DNA of 64,000 nucleotides from an uncultured Bradyrhizobium sp. GTDB taxonomy: Bacteria > Pseudomonadota > Alphaproteobacteria > Rhizobiales > Xanthobacteraceae. The position numbers and the translations under genes were made by a program. Shown in pieces: positions 10,384 to 19,939 of this stretch. How positions within the stretch are numbered: the first letter of the stretch is position 1; each line of letters opens with the position of its first letter. The notes under the pieces are model-generated. The model did not search any database, was not told the DNA's origin, and saw nothing but the letters and a program-made list of their open reading frames with translations. The stretch covers positions 1-64,000 of the forward strand of contig NZ_CAKZHY010000057.1 of assembly GCF_936928535.1 (NCBI RefSeq), given 5' to 3'.

Positions 10384-12069
10384 TTACGCCGCACGAACCT
10401 TGGCGAGGAAGCCGTCCACCGCGCTGCGCAGCGCGCCGGACTGGTGATCCAGCTCGCGGGCGTTGGTCAGCACGTCGCCGGCCGCGGTGCCGGTCGCTTC
10501 CGCGGCCGAGGTGACGCTGCCGATATGAGCGTTGATCTCGCTCGAGCCGGCCGCGACCGACTGGATGTTGCGCGCGATCTCGCGGGTCGCTTCGCCCTGC
10601 TGCTCGATCGAGGCCGAAATGCCGGCGGTGATCTCGCTCATCTCGGCGATGGTCTGGGTGATGCCGCCGATCGCTGCGACCGCATCGCTGGTCGAGGTCT
10701 GCATCGCCGCGACCTGGGCGGAGATTTCCTCGGTCGCCTTGGCGGTCTGGTTGGCCAGCGCCTTCACCTCGGAGGCGACGACGGCGAAGCCGCGGCCGGA
10801 CTCACCGGCGCGCGCCGCCTCGATGGTGGCGTTGAGCGCAAGCAAATTGGTCTGCGCCGCGATCGAGTGAATGAGCTTGACGACCTCGCCGATCTTCTCG
10901 GCACCGGTCGAGAGCTCCTGCACCGTGGCGTTGGTACGCTCGGCGTCGCTGACCGCGCGGCTCGCGACTTCGGTCGAACGCGTCACCTGGCGGGAGATTT
11001 CCGCGACCGAGCTGGACAGCTCTTCGGCCGCGGCGGCAACCGTGCCGACATTGCCGGAGGCTTTCTGCGAGGCCGCGCCGACGGTCGCTGCGCGCGAGGA
11101 AGCGTCGCTGGCGGTCGAAGTCATCGACTGCGCCGTCGACTGCATGCCGGCTGCGGCCGAGGAGACCGAGCGGACGATGCCGTTGACGCTGCGTTCGAAG
11201 TCGTTGGCGATATCTTCCATCGCGCGGCGGCGATCCGCCATGGCCCGATCCTTTGCGTCCGCTTCGCTCTTCTCGATCTCGCGGATGCGGACCGCATTGT
11301 CCTTGAAGATCTGGACGGTCGAAGCCATCGCGCCGACCTCGTCGCCACGGCCGACGCCGGGAATCTCGCCGTCGAGCTTGCCATCGGCGAGGTCCTTCAT
11401 GCGGACCCCGAGTTGCGTGAGCGGACCACTGATGCTGCGGCCGAGCAGCCAGGCGACGCCCCCAGAGACGATCAGGATGGCGAGCATGGCGAGGCCGAGC
11501 GACCAGAACACCGGGCTCATCTTGGCGTCGATGTCATCAAGATAGGCGCCTGTACCGAGATACATGTCGAGGCCGGGGACCGCGACGGCGTAGCCAATCT
11601 TGCGGATCAGTCCTTCCGCACCCGGCTTGGCATATTCGTAGTGCAACAGGATCGAGCCGTTGGTCTTCGCGCCGTCCATCAGCTCCTTGGAGAGCTTGCG
11701 GCCGTTGGTCTCGACCTCCATCCGATTGGTGCCGATCTGCTTCGGATCGGGCGCGAGTTGGGTGATGCCGTCATAAGACGTGCCGAAAAGATAGCCCGAA
11801 CCGTTGTCATAGGTCATCGCATTGCCGTAGCGACGAAGATCGGCCATCGCCGCGTCCTTTGTCATCTCGCCGGCATCGACACGCTTCTTCAGCGTGAGCG
11901 CATAGTTGCGCCCCATCTCGACGATGGCCTTGGCCTGATCGATGCGCGCATTGACCATCTCGCGCTTCATCAGGTAGCCGGCAAGAAATCCGGCGACGCA
12001 CAGGCCGAACAAGGTGACGCCCACAAGAATGCCTAGCTTGGGGGCGATCTTCAGATTGCTCAACTTCAC
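10384..12069 (-). CDS. Methyl-accepting chemotaxis protein with single-Cache sensor
   Basis: A 561-residue chemoreceptor. Membrane helix 1 is at about residues 11-32. A periplasmic single-Cache (sCache_2-like) domain follows, with [21 protein letters not shown] and [11 protein letters not shown]. Membrane helix 2 is at about 186-207, then a HAMP domain and the signalling domain with the conserved hairpin tip ([19 protein letters not shown]). It should sense a small ligand and control CheA. The frame extends to a GTG at 12102, but the GTG at 12069 ([11 protein letters not shown]) has GGAG 8 nt upstream and is the better start. No che genes are nearby, so it is an orphan receptor using a distant core pathway. 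Confidence 0.93.
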   Translation of the reverse strand: MKLSNLKIAPKLGILVGVTLFGLCVAGFLAGYLMKREMVNARIDQAKAIVEMGRNYALTLKKRVDAGEMTKDAAMADLRRYGNAMTYDNGSGYLFGTSYDGITQLAPDPKQIGTNRMEVETNGRKLSKELMDGAKTNGSILLHYEYAKPGAEGLIRKIGYAVAVPGLDMYLGTGAYLDDIDAKMSPVFWSLGLAMLAILIVSGGVAWLLGRSISGPLTQLGVRMKDLADGKLDGEIPGVGRGDEVGAMASTVQIFKDNAVRIREIEKSEADAKDRAMADRRRAMEDIANDFERSVNGIVRSVSSAAAGMQSTAQSMTSTASDASSRAATVGAASQKASGNVGTVAAAAEELSSSVAEISRQVTRSTEVASRAVSDAERTNATVQELSTGAEKIGEVVKLIHSIAAQTNLLALNATIEAARAGESGRGFAVVASEVKALANQTAKATEEISAQVAAMQTSTSDAVAAIGGITQTIAEMSEITAGISASIEQQGEATREIARNIQSVAAGSSEINAHIGSVTSAAEATGTAAGDVLTNARELDHQSGALRSAVDGFLAKVRAA

Positions 12070-12330
12070 GAGATGGACTCCGGAGAAAAGAGATACGGGC
12101 ACGCGACAGAATCGATCGAAATTGAATTAACTTTTAGGGGGAGACCTCTTAGCAAGTTCCTTACAGGCCTCCGTAGAAGCCCGTACGATGCCGGGTAAAA
12201 CGGCAAATAATCGCTGAGGCGACAACCGGGAATTGTACGCACTCCCGTCGATTTCGCGTAAAAGACGTAAAGGCCCGCCCGGAAGGTGCGGGTCGCAACA
12301 AGAACCGACAAGCTAAATCGGGAGCAGAAA

Positions 12331-13374
12331 ATGCCGAAATACAGGGTGGTGACGCCAAAGGGCGCGAGCTTCACGGTCGCCGGCAGCGACTATTCGTACG
12401 AGCGCGAGGCGCTCGATCCGATCGATGCCGAGATCATCGAGGCGCCCGCCAATGAGGCCGAGTTCATCGCCGCCGCCAAGAATGCCGACGCGATCTACGC
12501 CAAGGGCATCCCGATCAGCAAGACCATCATCGACAGCCTGCAGAACTGCAAGGTCATCACGCTGGGCTCGGTCGGCGTCGACAGTGTCGATGTGAAGGCG
12601 GCAACCGCCCGCGGCATTCCCGTCACCAACATTCCCGATACCTTCATCGAGGAAGTCGCCGACCACGCCATGATGCTGCTGCTGTCGGGGTTCCGCCGCC
12701 TGGTCGAGCAGGACAAGATGGTGCGCAGCGGCCGCTGGGCCGAGGGCCGGCCGGCGCTCCTGAAGATTCCACGACTGATGGGCCAGACGCTCGGCTTCGT
12801 CTCGTTCGGCCGCGTCGCGCGTGCGGTTGCGAAGCGCGCAGCTCCCTTCGGCCTGCGCATGATGGCCTACGATCCCTTCATCCAGGAAACGCTGATGTGG
12901 GACCACGGCGTCATCCCGGCGACGCTGAACGAGGTGCTGTCGCAGTCCGACTTCGTCTCGATGCACGCCCCTGCCCGGCCCGAAGTGCATCACATGCTCA
13001 CTGAAAAGCACTTCCGGCAGATGAAGAAGGGCTCGATCTTCATCAATACCGGGCGCGGCGCCACTGTCGACGAGGAAAGCCTGATCAAGGCGCTGCAGGA
13101 GGGCTGGATCGCGCATGCCGCCCTCGACGTGCTGGAGAAGGAACCCCCTTCGCACAACAACCCGCTTCTCGGCATGGAGAACGTGACCCTAACCGCCCAC
13201 GTCGCCTCGGCCTCGGCACGGTTCGACGAGGCGCGCAAGCGCCGCGTAGGCTACGAATTGTCACTGGTGCTTCAGGGCATGTGGCCGGTAAGCTGCGTGA
13301 ACCCGTCGGTGCTGCAAGACACCGCGCTCCGCCGCTGGCAACCTGTCGGCATGGACCGCGGCCCGAACAGCTAA
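12331..13374 (+). CDS. D-isomer specific 2-hydroxyacid dehydrogenase (SerA/CtBP-like)
   Basis: A 347-residue NAD-dependent dehydrogenase-like protein. The substrate-binding half has LGSVGVDSVDVKAA and the NAD half includes NTGRGATVDE (catalytic Arg region), LDVLEKEPP (Glu) and LTAHVASAS (His). The Rossmann turn reads VSFGRVA where VGxGxxG is usual, so the first and third glycines are Ser and Ala. Such changes could weaken or change cofactor binding. I start at ATG 12331, with GGGAG 7 nt before it; the frame is open further upstream. It precedes a sugar-type ABC importer on the same strand by about 100 nt, so it may act on the imported compound. Phosphoglycerate dehydrogenase itself seems less likely because there is no ACT domain. 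Confidence 0.85.
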   Translation: MPKYRVVTPKGASFTVAGSDYSYEREALDPIDAEIIEAPANEAEFIAAAKNADAIYAKGIPISKTIIDSLQNCKVITLGSVGVDSVDVKAATARGIPVTNIPDTFIEEVADHAMMLLLSGFRRLVEQDKMVRSGRWAEGRPALLKIPRLMGQTLGFVSFGRVARAVAKRAAPFGLRMMAYDPFIQETLMWDHGVIPATLNEVLSQSDFVSMHAPARPEVHHMLTEKHFRQMKKGSIFINTGRGATVDEESLIKALQEGWIAHAALDVLEKEPPSHNNPLLGMENVTLTAHVASASARFDEARKRRVGYELSLVLQGMWPVSCVNPSVLQDTALRRWQPVGMDRGPNS

Positions 13375-13472
13375 GGCGGGCGGCGCAACACGCGCCGAGA
13401 GACGGCAAGAGAACGAAACGGCCCTTCACCGGCGATCAACGCCGGGAAGGGAGACATCATAGGGAGGAACCG

Positions 13473-14807
13473 ATGAGGAACGACATCACGCGTCGTGATG
13501 CCTTGGCGCTGGGCCTGTCTGCTGCGACGTTCGCCGCCACGGGTGCTGCAGCGCAAACTTCGAACATCAAGGCCGCCGACGTCCCCGCGCCGAAACTGCC
13601 GATCGAGAAGGGCGCGACGCTTCGCATGCTGCGGCCGGTGCGCTTCGTCCAGGCCGACGAGGACGTGTTCCGCGCCAACGCGGCAAAATTCACCAAGGAG
13701 ACCGGCGTCGAGGTCAAGGTCGACTTCGTCGGCTGGGAAGACATCAACCAGCAGACCGCGGTCACGGCCAATTCCGGCGCCGGGCCCGACATCATCATCG
13801 GCTTCGGCGATGCACCGCACATCTATATCGACAAACTGATCGAGCTGACCGACGTCGCCGACTATGTCGGCAAGCGTTACGGCGGCTGGCTCACGCTGGC
13901 ACAGACCTATGGCAAACGTGCCAAATCCAACAACTGGATCGGCCTGCCATTCGGCGCCTCGGGCGGTCCCCTCGTCTACCGCAAATCGATTCTGCAGTCG
14001 GTTGGCTTCGACAAGGTGCCGGATGACCACGCTGGCGTGCTCGACGTCTGCCGGAAATTGCAGAAGGCGGGCAAGCCTGCCGGCTTCGCACTCGGCAATG
14101 CCGTCGGCGACGGCAATGGCTTTGCCCAGTGGCTGCTGTGGTCGCACGGCGCGGCCCTGCTCGACCCCGAAGGCAATCTCATCATCAACAGCAAGGAAAC
14201 GGTGGCGGCACTCAAATATCTGAAGGAGCTCTACCCCACCTTCATCGCCGGCACGCCCTCGTGGAACGACGTTTCCAACAATCGCGCCTATTCCTCGCAG
14301 GAAATTGCGCTGACCGCCAACGGCGTCTCACTTTACTTCTCGCTGAAGAACGATCCCGCGACCAAGCCGATCGCCGACGACACCGAGCATCAGTTCCTGC
14401 CCAAGGGTGTCGCACCGATCTCTCCGATGTCGGGGCTTACGCTGAACGCGATGGTGTTCAAGCACAGCCCGTATCCGAATGCGGCAAAGGCCTTCCTGCA
14501 ATTCATGCTGGAGAAGGAGCAGTATGAACCCTGGCTCAACGCCAATTCCGGCTACTGGGCGCAGCCGCTGGCAGCCTATGCCGACGCAGCCGTTTGGACA
14601 GGCGACCCCAAGGTGGCCATCTTCAAGGATACGATGAAGAGCTCCTACTATAACGGCTATAATGGCCCGATATCGACCGCGACAGGCGCCGTTAATGCCG
14701 ATTATGTGCTGGTGCAGATGTGCGCCTCGGTCGCGACCGATGCTGCAACACCGGAGCAGGCAGCCGCCGAAGCGGAGCGTCGCGCGAAGCGGTATTTCCG
14801 CCGGTAG
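13473..14807 (+). CDS. ABC importer solute-binding protein, sugar type, Tat signal
   Basis: A 444-residue extracytoplasmic binding protein of the family 1 (sugar/glycerol-phosphate) type. The N-terminus MRNDITRRDALALGLSAATF has a twin-arginine motif followed by a hydrophobic stretch and an Ala-rich cleavage site (GAAAQT), so export folded through Tat is likely. Further on are VEVKVDFVGWEDINQQTAV and GPDIIIGFGDAPHIY, typical of the ligand-binding fold. The ATG at 13473 has an excellent AGGGAGG 5 nt upstream. It starts an operon with two permease genes (14970-16818). The intergenic space to the first permease holds a palindromic repeat. No ATPase gene is present. The ligand cannot be named. Confidence 0.9.
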   Translation: MRNDITRRDALALGLSAATFAATGAAAQTSNIKAADVPAPKLPIEKGATLRMLRPVRFVQADEDVFRANAAKFTKETGVEVKVDFVGWEDINQQTAVTANSGAGPDIIIGFGDAPHIYIDKLIELTDVADYVGKRYGGWLTLAQTYGKRAKSNNWIGLPFGASGGPLVYRKSILQSVGFDKVPDDHAGVLDVCRKLQKAGKPAGFALGNAVGDGNGFAQWLLWSHGAALLDPEGNLIINSKETVAALKYLKELYPTFIAGTPSWNDVSNNRAYSSQEIALTANGVSLYFSLKNDPATKPIADDTEHQFLPKGVAPISPMSGLTLNAMVFKHSPYPNAAKAFLQFMLEKEQYEPWLNANSGYWAQPLAAYADAAVWTGDPKVAIFKDTMKSSYYNGYNGPISTATGAVNADYVLVQMCASVATDAATPEQAAAEAERRAKRYFRR

Positions 14808-14839
14808 CAAACGCAACCACGGTCAGAGCAAGGAGCGGA

Positions 14840-14934
14840 GAAGCAATCCAGACTTTGTCAGCAGAGAAGGATTGGATTGCTTCACTTCCGCCGTTGCTCT
14901 TCGAGCTACGGCGGACAAGTCGCTCGCAATGACG
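14840..14934. repeat. Intergenic palindromic repeat, family A (incomplete copy)
   Basis: GAAGCAATCCAG (14840-14851) faces TTGGATTGCTTC (14872-14883) with one mismatch, and the copy ends in CTCGCAATGACG (14923-14934). The same three blocks recur at 28326-28443, where the matching left end is also present. Here the left end (CGTCATTGCGAG) is missing or decayed. The element lies inside an ABC operon, between binding-protein and permease genes. Confidence 0.8.
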
Positions 14935-14969
14935 GTGGAGTGAATCTTCAACGACAGGACAACGCCCTG

Positions 14970-15926
14970 ATGTCCGTGACCACCCTCTCGTCCCCGACGC
15001 TGACCCAGCGGCAGCCGAACTGGCTGGTGCGGCTGTTCGACTACAAGCCGTTCCTGATCGTGATGTGCCTTGCGCCCGCGATCGGGCTGCTCGCGGTATT
15101 CCTGACCTATCCGCTCGGCCTCGGCATCTGGCTCGCCTTCACCGACGCCACGATCGGTCGAAGGGGCCAGTTCATCGGCTTCGAGAACTTCCAATATCTG
15201 CTCACCGATCCCCTGTGGTGGAACGCGGTGTTCTACAGCGTGGTCTACACGGGGATCGCGACCTTCGGAAAGTTCGCGCTCGGCTTCTGGCTCGCGCTGC
15301 TGCTCAACAATCATTTTCCGTTCAAGAGCCTGTTGCGCGCCATCGTGCTGCTGCCCTGGATCGTGCCGACGGTGCTCTCGGCGCTGGCGTTCTGGTGGAT
15401 CTACGATCCGCAATTCTCGATCATCTCCTATCTGCTGGTCGACGTGCTGCACTGGCGCACCAGCAATATCGATTTTCTCGGCTCGCCCTGGCCGGCGCGG
15501 TTCTCGCTGATCGCGGCCAACATCTGGCGCGGCATTCCTTTCGTCGCGATCTCGCTGCTGGCGGGGCTGCAAACCATCTCGCCCTCGCTCTACGAGGCAG
15601 CCATGCTCGACGGCGCCAGCTCCTGGCAGCGCTTCCGCTACATCACCTTTCCGATGATGATGCCGATCCTCGCCATCGTCATGACGTTCTCGATCATCTT
15701 CACCTTCACGGACTTCCAGCTGGTCTACGCCATCACCCGCGGCGGCCCGGTGAACTCGACCCACCTGCTCGCAACGCTGGCGTTCCAGCGCGGCATCGCC
15801 GGTGGCGAGCTCGGCGAAGGCGCGGCGATCGCGGTGTCGATGATCCCGTTCCTGGTGTTCGCGACGCTGTTCTCCTATTTCGGCCTGGCGCGCCGCAAAT
15901 GGCAGCAGGGAGAGGCCAATGACTGA
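14970..15926 (+). CDS. ABC importer permease, sugar type (MalF/UgpA-like)
   Basis: A 318-residue inner-membrane permease with six hydrophobic segments. The EAA loop reads YEAAMLDGASSWQRFRYITFP, the docking site for an ATPase. The frame is open to 14877, but the upstream codons lie in the palindromic repeat, so I choose ATG 14970 (MSVTTLSS), with AGGA about 11 nt upstream. It follows the binding-protein gene after 162 nt and overlaps the second permease by 8 nt. With its partner it should form the channel of the importer. No ATPase gene is linked, so a shared MalK/UgpC/MsmX-like subunit from elsewhere is probably used. Confidence 0.92.
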   Translation: MSVTTLSSPTLTQRQPNWLVRLFDYKPFLIVMCLAPAIGLLAVFLTYPLGLGIWLAFTDATIGRRGQFIGFENFQYLLTDPLWWNAVFYSVVYTGIATFGKFALGFWLALLLNNHFPFKSLLRAIVLLPWIVPTVLSALAFWWIYDPQFSIISYLLVDVLHWRTSNIDFLGSPWPARFSLIAANIWRGIPFVAISLLAGLQTISPSLYEAAMLDGASSWQRFRYITFPMMMPILAIVMTFSIIFTFTDFQLVYAITRGGPVNSTHLLATLAFQRGIAGGELGEGAAIAVSMIPFLVFATLFSYFGLARRKWQQGEAND

Positions 15927-16818
15927 TACCGTCGCGCAAGCCTCCGTCGCCAACGCCAAAGCAGCGCCCGACACCATGGCCTGGGATTCCGGGCTGCGGC
16001 GGCTGATGATGATCTATTTGCCGCTCGGCTGCTTCGTGCTGATCCTGCTGTTTCCGTTCTACTGGATGGCGATCACCTCGTTCAAACCGAATGCGGAGCT
16101 GCTGAATTACCGGGAGCACAACCCGTTCTGGATCACCTCGCCGACGCTGGTACACATCAAGCACCTCTTGTTCGACACTGCCTATCCGCGCTGGCTGTGG
16201 ACCACGATGCTGGTTGCGATCGGGGCCACCACGCTGTCGCTGGTCGCCAGCACGCTTGCCGCTTACGCGATCGAGCGCCTGCGCTTCCGCGGCAGTCCCT
16301 ATGTCGGCCTCGGCATCTACCTCGCCTATCTGGTGCCGCCGTCGATCCTGTTCATTCCGCTCGCAACCGTCGTGGTGCAGTTCGGCCTGTTCGATTCTCC
16401 GCTGGCGCTGATCTTGGTCTATCCGACCTTCCTGGTGCCGTTCTGCACCTGGCTCCTGATCGGCTATTTCAAGTCGATCCCCTATGAGCTCGAGGAATGC
16501 GCGCTGGTCGATGGCGCGACGCGACTGCAGATCCTGCGCCGTATCACGCTGCCGCTCGCCGTGCCCGGCCTGATCTCCGCCGGCATCTTCTCGTTCACGC
16601 TGTCCTGGAACGAGTTCATCTACGCGCTCGCCTTCATCCAGAGCGGCGCCAACAAGACCGTGCCGGTCGCGATCCTGACCGAGCTCATCACCGGAGACGT
16701 CTACCAGTGGGGCGCACTGATGGCGGGCTCGCTGCTCGGCTCGCTGCCGGTTGCGATCTTCTACTCGCTGTTCGTGGATTACTACGTGTCCTCGCTCACC
16801 GGCGCGGTAAAGGAGTAG
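15919..16818 (+). CDS. ABC importer permease, sugar type (MalG/UgpE-like)
   Basis: A 299-residue inner-membrane permease with six hydrophobic segments after a cytoplasmic N-terminal tail of about 25 residues. The EAA loop is LEECALVDGATRLQILRRIT, with the usual Gly in the DGA motif. The start overlaps the first permease gene by 8 nt, so the two are probably translated together as the heterodimeric channel. It is the last gene of this importer operon; 137 nt with a weak hairpin separate it from the metallo-beta-lactamase-fold gene. The family transports sugars, polyols or their phosphates. Confidence 0.92.
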   Translation: MTDTVAQASVANAKAAPDTMAWDSGLRRLMMIYLPLGCFVLILLFPFYWMAITSFKPNAELLNYREHNPFWITSPTLVHIKHLLFDTAYPRWLWTTMLVAIGATTLSLVASTLAAYAIERLRFRGSPYVGLGIYLAYLVPPSILFIPLATVVVQFGLFDSPLALILVYPTFLVPFCTWLLIGYFKSIPYELEECALVDGATRLQILRRITLPLAVPGLISAGIFSFTLSWNEFIYALAFIQSGANKTVPVAILTELITGDVYQWGALMAGSLLGSLPVAIFYSLFVDYYVSSLTGAVKE

Positions 16819-16882
16819 CTCGCCGCTCACAGGCGAATCGCGATCCGATCGTGCAATCCTGATAGATCACATGGCTCATTGA

Positions 16883-16908
16883 TCCCACCTTCCGTACTGA
16901 CGGTGGGA
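16883..16908 (+). terminator. Weak hairpin after the ABC operon
   Basis: TCCCACC (16883-16889) pairs with GGTGGGA (16902-16908) across a 12-nt loop. There is no T-tract, so termination is uncertain. It lies between the second permease gene and the next gene on the same strand. Confidence 0.35.
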
Positions 16909-16955
16909 CCAACCAGTTGGCGCCGTCAATCACCGCTTAAGAAAGCGAGAATTGC

Positions 16956-17927
16956 ATGGATACGCCAAATCTTCGCTCAATGTCGCGACGCGGTTTTTGC
17001 CTCTGTTGCGTCGGCGGCGCGACCTTCGCAGCCACCGGGGGATGGCTCAGCCCTCGACAAGCCTACGCAGAAGCGCGCGGCCTCGTCAGCCTGATCAAGG
17101 ACAGCGCGGCGGCATCGCCGATCAAGGTGTACAATCTGCGTAACAACATCAGCGTGCTCGAAGGATCGGGCGGCAACATTGCCGTCCTCACCGGACCTGA
17201 CGGCAAGCTGCTCGTCGATGCCGGTATCGGCGTCTCGCGCCCGCAGCTGAGCAAGACGCTTGCCGAACTTGGCAGCGAGCCGATCGCGCATCTGATCAAC
17301 ACGCATTGGCACTTCGACCATGCGGACGGCAATGAATGGGTGGGCGCTGCGGGCGCGAAGATCATCGCTCACGAAAACACCCGCAAGCACCTCTCCGTTG
17401 TGCAGAGGGTCGAGGACTGGGACTACAATTTCCTGCCGCTGGCGGCCAAGGCTATTCCAACGGAGGTCTTCGCCAAGGACCATCATCTCAAGGTCAACGG
17501 CGCTTCCATTGCGTTGAAATATCATGGCCCGGCGCATACGGATGGCGACATCTCGGTCATGTTCACGGAGGCCAACATCCTTCATATGGGCGACACCTTC
17601 TGGAACGGCATCTATCCCTTCATCGACCATTCGACCGGCGGCAGTATCGACGGCATGATCGCGGTCTGCGGCGCCAATCTGGCGATGGCCAACAACGACA
17701 CCATCATCATCCCCGGTCACGGCAAGCCGGTCAGCAACAAGGCCGAGCTGCAGCAATTCCGCGACATGCTGGTCGCCATCAGGGATAACGTCGGCAATCT
17801 TAAGAAACAGGGAAAGACACGCGACGAGACGGTTGCCGCCAAGCCGACGGCTGCGTTCGACGCGAAGTGGGGACAGTTCCTGGTCGACCCCGGCTACTTC
17901 ACCAGACTAGTCTATGAAACCGCGTGA
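16956..17927 (+). CDS. Tat-exported metallo-beta-lactamase-fold hydrolase
   Basis: A 323-residue metallohydrolase predicted to act in the periplasm. The N-terminus has SRRGF followed by a hydrophobic stretch with two cysteines (CLCCVGG) and a likely cleavage site near AYAEA, fitting the Tat pathway. The zinc motif is HWHFDHADG (HxHxDH); further likely ligands are the His in GPAHTDGD and the His in IIPGHGKP. These fit the broad glyoxalase II/SoxH-like group rather than a true antibiotic resistance enzyme. It may act on a product linked to the upstream importer, but that is inference from position only. Some relatives accompany quinoprotein dehydrogenases, and none is seen here. Confidence 0.88.
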   Translation: MDTPNLRSMSRRGFCLCCVGGATFAATGGWLSPRQAYAEARGLVSLIKDSAAASPIKVYNLRNNISVLEGSGGNIAVLTGPDGKLLVDAGIGVSRPQLSKTLAELGSEPIAHLINTHWHFDHADGNEWVGAAGAKIIAHENTRKHLSVVQRVEDWDYNFLPLAAKAIPTEVFAKDHHLKVNGASIALKYHGPAHTDGDISVMFTEANILHMGDTFWNGIYPFIDHSTGGSIDGMIAVCGANLAMANNDTIIIPGHGKPVSNKAELQQFRDMLVAIRDNVGNLKKQGKTRDETVAAKPTAAFDAKWGQFLVDPGYFTRLVYETA

Positions 17928-17999
17928 GCGGCGGCAAGCGGTGAAGGAGTAAGTACGCGGCGGCAGTCGTGTGATGCGGAAATGCCGCGCAGTACTGGG

Positions 18000-18021
18000 A
18001 TGCCCCGCTTTCGCGGGGCAT
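18000..18021. terminator. Hairpin between convergent genes
   Basis: ATGCCCCGC (18000-18008) pairs with GCGGGGCAT (18013-18021) around a TTTC loop. It sits between the metallohydrolase gene and the oppositely oriented DUF4139 gene. No strong T-tract follows in either direction. Confidence 0.55.
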
Positions 18022-18061
18022 GACAGCGAGATTGATGCGGGAGCGGGGAAGAGCCAGCATC

Positions 18062-19750
18062 CTAGCCCGACGGCACGATCACCATGCTCTTGTCCTTCGG
18101 CCAGCGAACGCGCCAGGCGAAGTTGATGTCGCGGACCTCGCCGGGCTTGGCGTCGAACGACCATTCCAGCACGCCGCGCTTGTCGCGGATGTCCTTTGCC
18201 GTGGGCAGCGTGGTCGCGGGCAGCATCTCGACCACGATCTCGTCATTCTCGCTGACCGGCAGCTGGTCCTCGATCGCGACGTGAATCGGGAAGTCGTGGC
18301 CGTTTCAGACAGTGGTCTTGAAGGCGCGCTCGTCGGTCTTCGATGTCGTCACGATCAGGCCGGCCGAGCCTTCGTTGCGCTTCAGCACCGCACGCTCGAT
18401 CTTGACCTTGTCATCAGCGCCGAAGCCGAGCCGCACGATGTCGTCCTTGACTGATGCCGAGAGCTTGCCGCGTCCGACGAAGACGCCGTCACGGTAGATC
18501 GCGACTTTGCCTGGCAGCAACGTCGCCTCGTCGGTCTGCCTGAAGCTGGCTTCGAGGAAGGCGGTGGGGTCCTGCACCGGTGCGGCGCGCACCGACAGAT
18601 CAGCAGGCACGCTCATCGAGGCGATACGCAAGCTCTTGGCGCCCTCGGCGGCGCCAAGGCTGACGCGGCCGGGAATCCTGAAGGTGGCCTGGAAGCCGCC
18701 GATTTCGGCGGCCGCCTGCTGCTCTTCGGCACGCTGGATCTGTGAGGCAATATCCTCTCTGGCCCGTCCCCCGGCAGCCTGCTGCTGGGGCTCCATCTTT
18801 CGCAACAAAGGCGCCGATGCCGGCGCGGGCATCGCCAAGTCCATCTGCGGCTTCGGCACCTGGGGATATTGCGCCACCAGCGACCCCAGCTCCGGAGCGC
18901 TGCCGCCGCGAGCGATGCGCACGGTGGAAACGCCGAGCGAGACGTCGGACCAATCCTCGCCCGTCGACTGCGTGACCTCGGCGCGCCGGACCAGCTCGAG
19001 CTGCGGCTTGCGGTCCTTGGCGCCGCTGTCGAGCCGGGCGTCGTAGAGCGGCAGCCAGCGCGCGTTGCGGACGGCATAAGTCACGCGCAGCGTCGCCTTG
19101 GTCGCGGCAGCGGAGGCGACGTCGATGCGCACCTCGAGCTTGCTCGGTGGCTTGGCCGAACGATCGGCTTCGAGTTGCGCGATCTGGCGGTCGATCTCGC
19201 GCTGCTTTCGCGTGGCATCGCGGATCGCGGAATCTGCGGCCGCGACTTCCTCGGCCACGGCGGTGAAGGCCGCGCGCCACTCGGTGATCGGCCGCGCCTC
19301 GCCTTTTTCGCCGAGGCCGGCGGGTGAGGCTTCGGCAAAGCGTTCGGCGAATTTGCGCCGGGCGGTTGCCGCATCGATCGCGCCTTGCAGATCGGCTCGC
19401 TCGTCCTTGAGCGCCTCGATGCGCTTGTCGAGCTCGGGAAGATTGACCGGCGGCGCCGCGCGCGGCGGCCGCGCGTCGATGGTGCCGATGGTGAGCTTTG
19501 CGCCGGCCTCGCCCTCGACGCGCAAGGAGGATGGATCAAGCGAGAGCGGAAAATCCTTTGCGACCAGCGTGCTATCCCCGGAGGCGAGGTCGATCGCGAT
19601 CACGCGCGTGACCGTCGCGCCATCAGGATAGACGGTGACGGTGTCGATCGCCGATGTGGCGTCCACATCGGCGGCCCATGAGGGCGCGGCGAGTGCCGTG
19701 GTCACCAGGACCAGGCTCGTCGTTGCCAGACATCTTGCGGTGATGCGCAT
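18062..19750 (-). pseudogene. DUF4139 (MuiA-like) exported protein, interrupted by an in-frame TGA
   Basis: The gene starts at ATG 19750 with GGGAG 7 nt upstream, and encodes a signal peptide (cleavage near PSWAAD). Next come a DUF4140 region, a coiled coil (about residues 95-205) and a DUF4139 beta-rich domain. Codon 482 is TGA (18307-18305). Beyond it the same frame continues for 80 sense codons to TAG at 18064-18062. They encode NGHDFPIHVAIEDQLPVSEN and end in WRVRWPKDKSMVIVPSG, which is the expected C-terminus of this family. So a single nonsense codon removes the last strand region of an otherwise complete gene. The family is known as the mucoidy inhibitor A group, of uncertain function. 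It could be a recent pseudogene, a sequencing error, or stop read-through. Confidence 0.85.
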
Positions 19751-19939
19751 CAAACTTCTCCCTGCCGATATCGCTGCGTCGCCAGCCGGACGCTGCGAAA
19801 ACATGCCACGCCATCGTGGTGAGACGCGGCAGGGAAGGAACCGGTTCGATTGGGGTTTCCATTAGGCGCCGCTGCGGCGGCACCATGGCCGCGGAACGCG
19901 TCGTCGCGCCGCGGCACAAGCTCGTCGCAAGCGCCGAGC

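Noticed and set aside
18305..18307. Selenocysteine or other recoding of the TGA in the DUF4139 gene
   Set aside because: The family has no known selenocysteine position here, and no obvious stem-loop of the bacterial selenocysteine type was seen just downstream. A nonsense change or base-call error is simpler.
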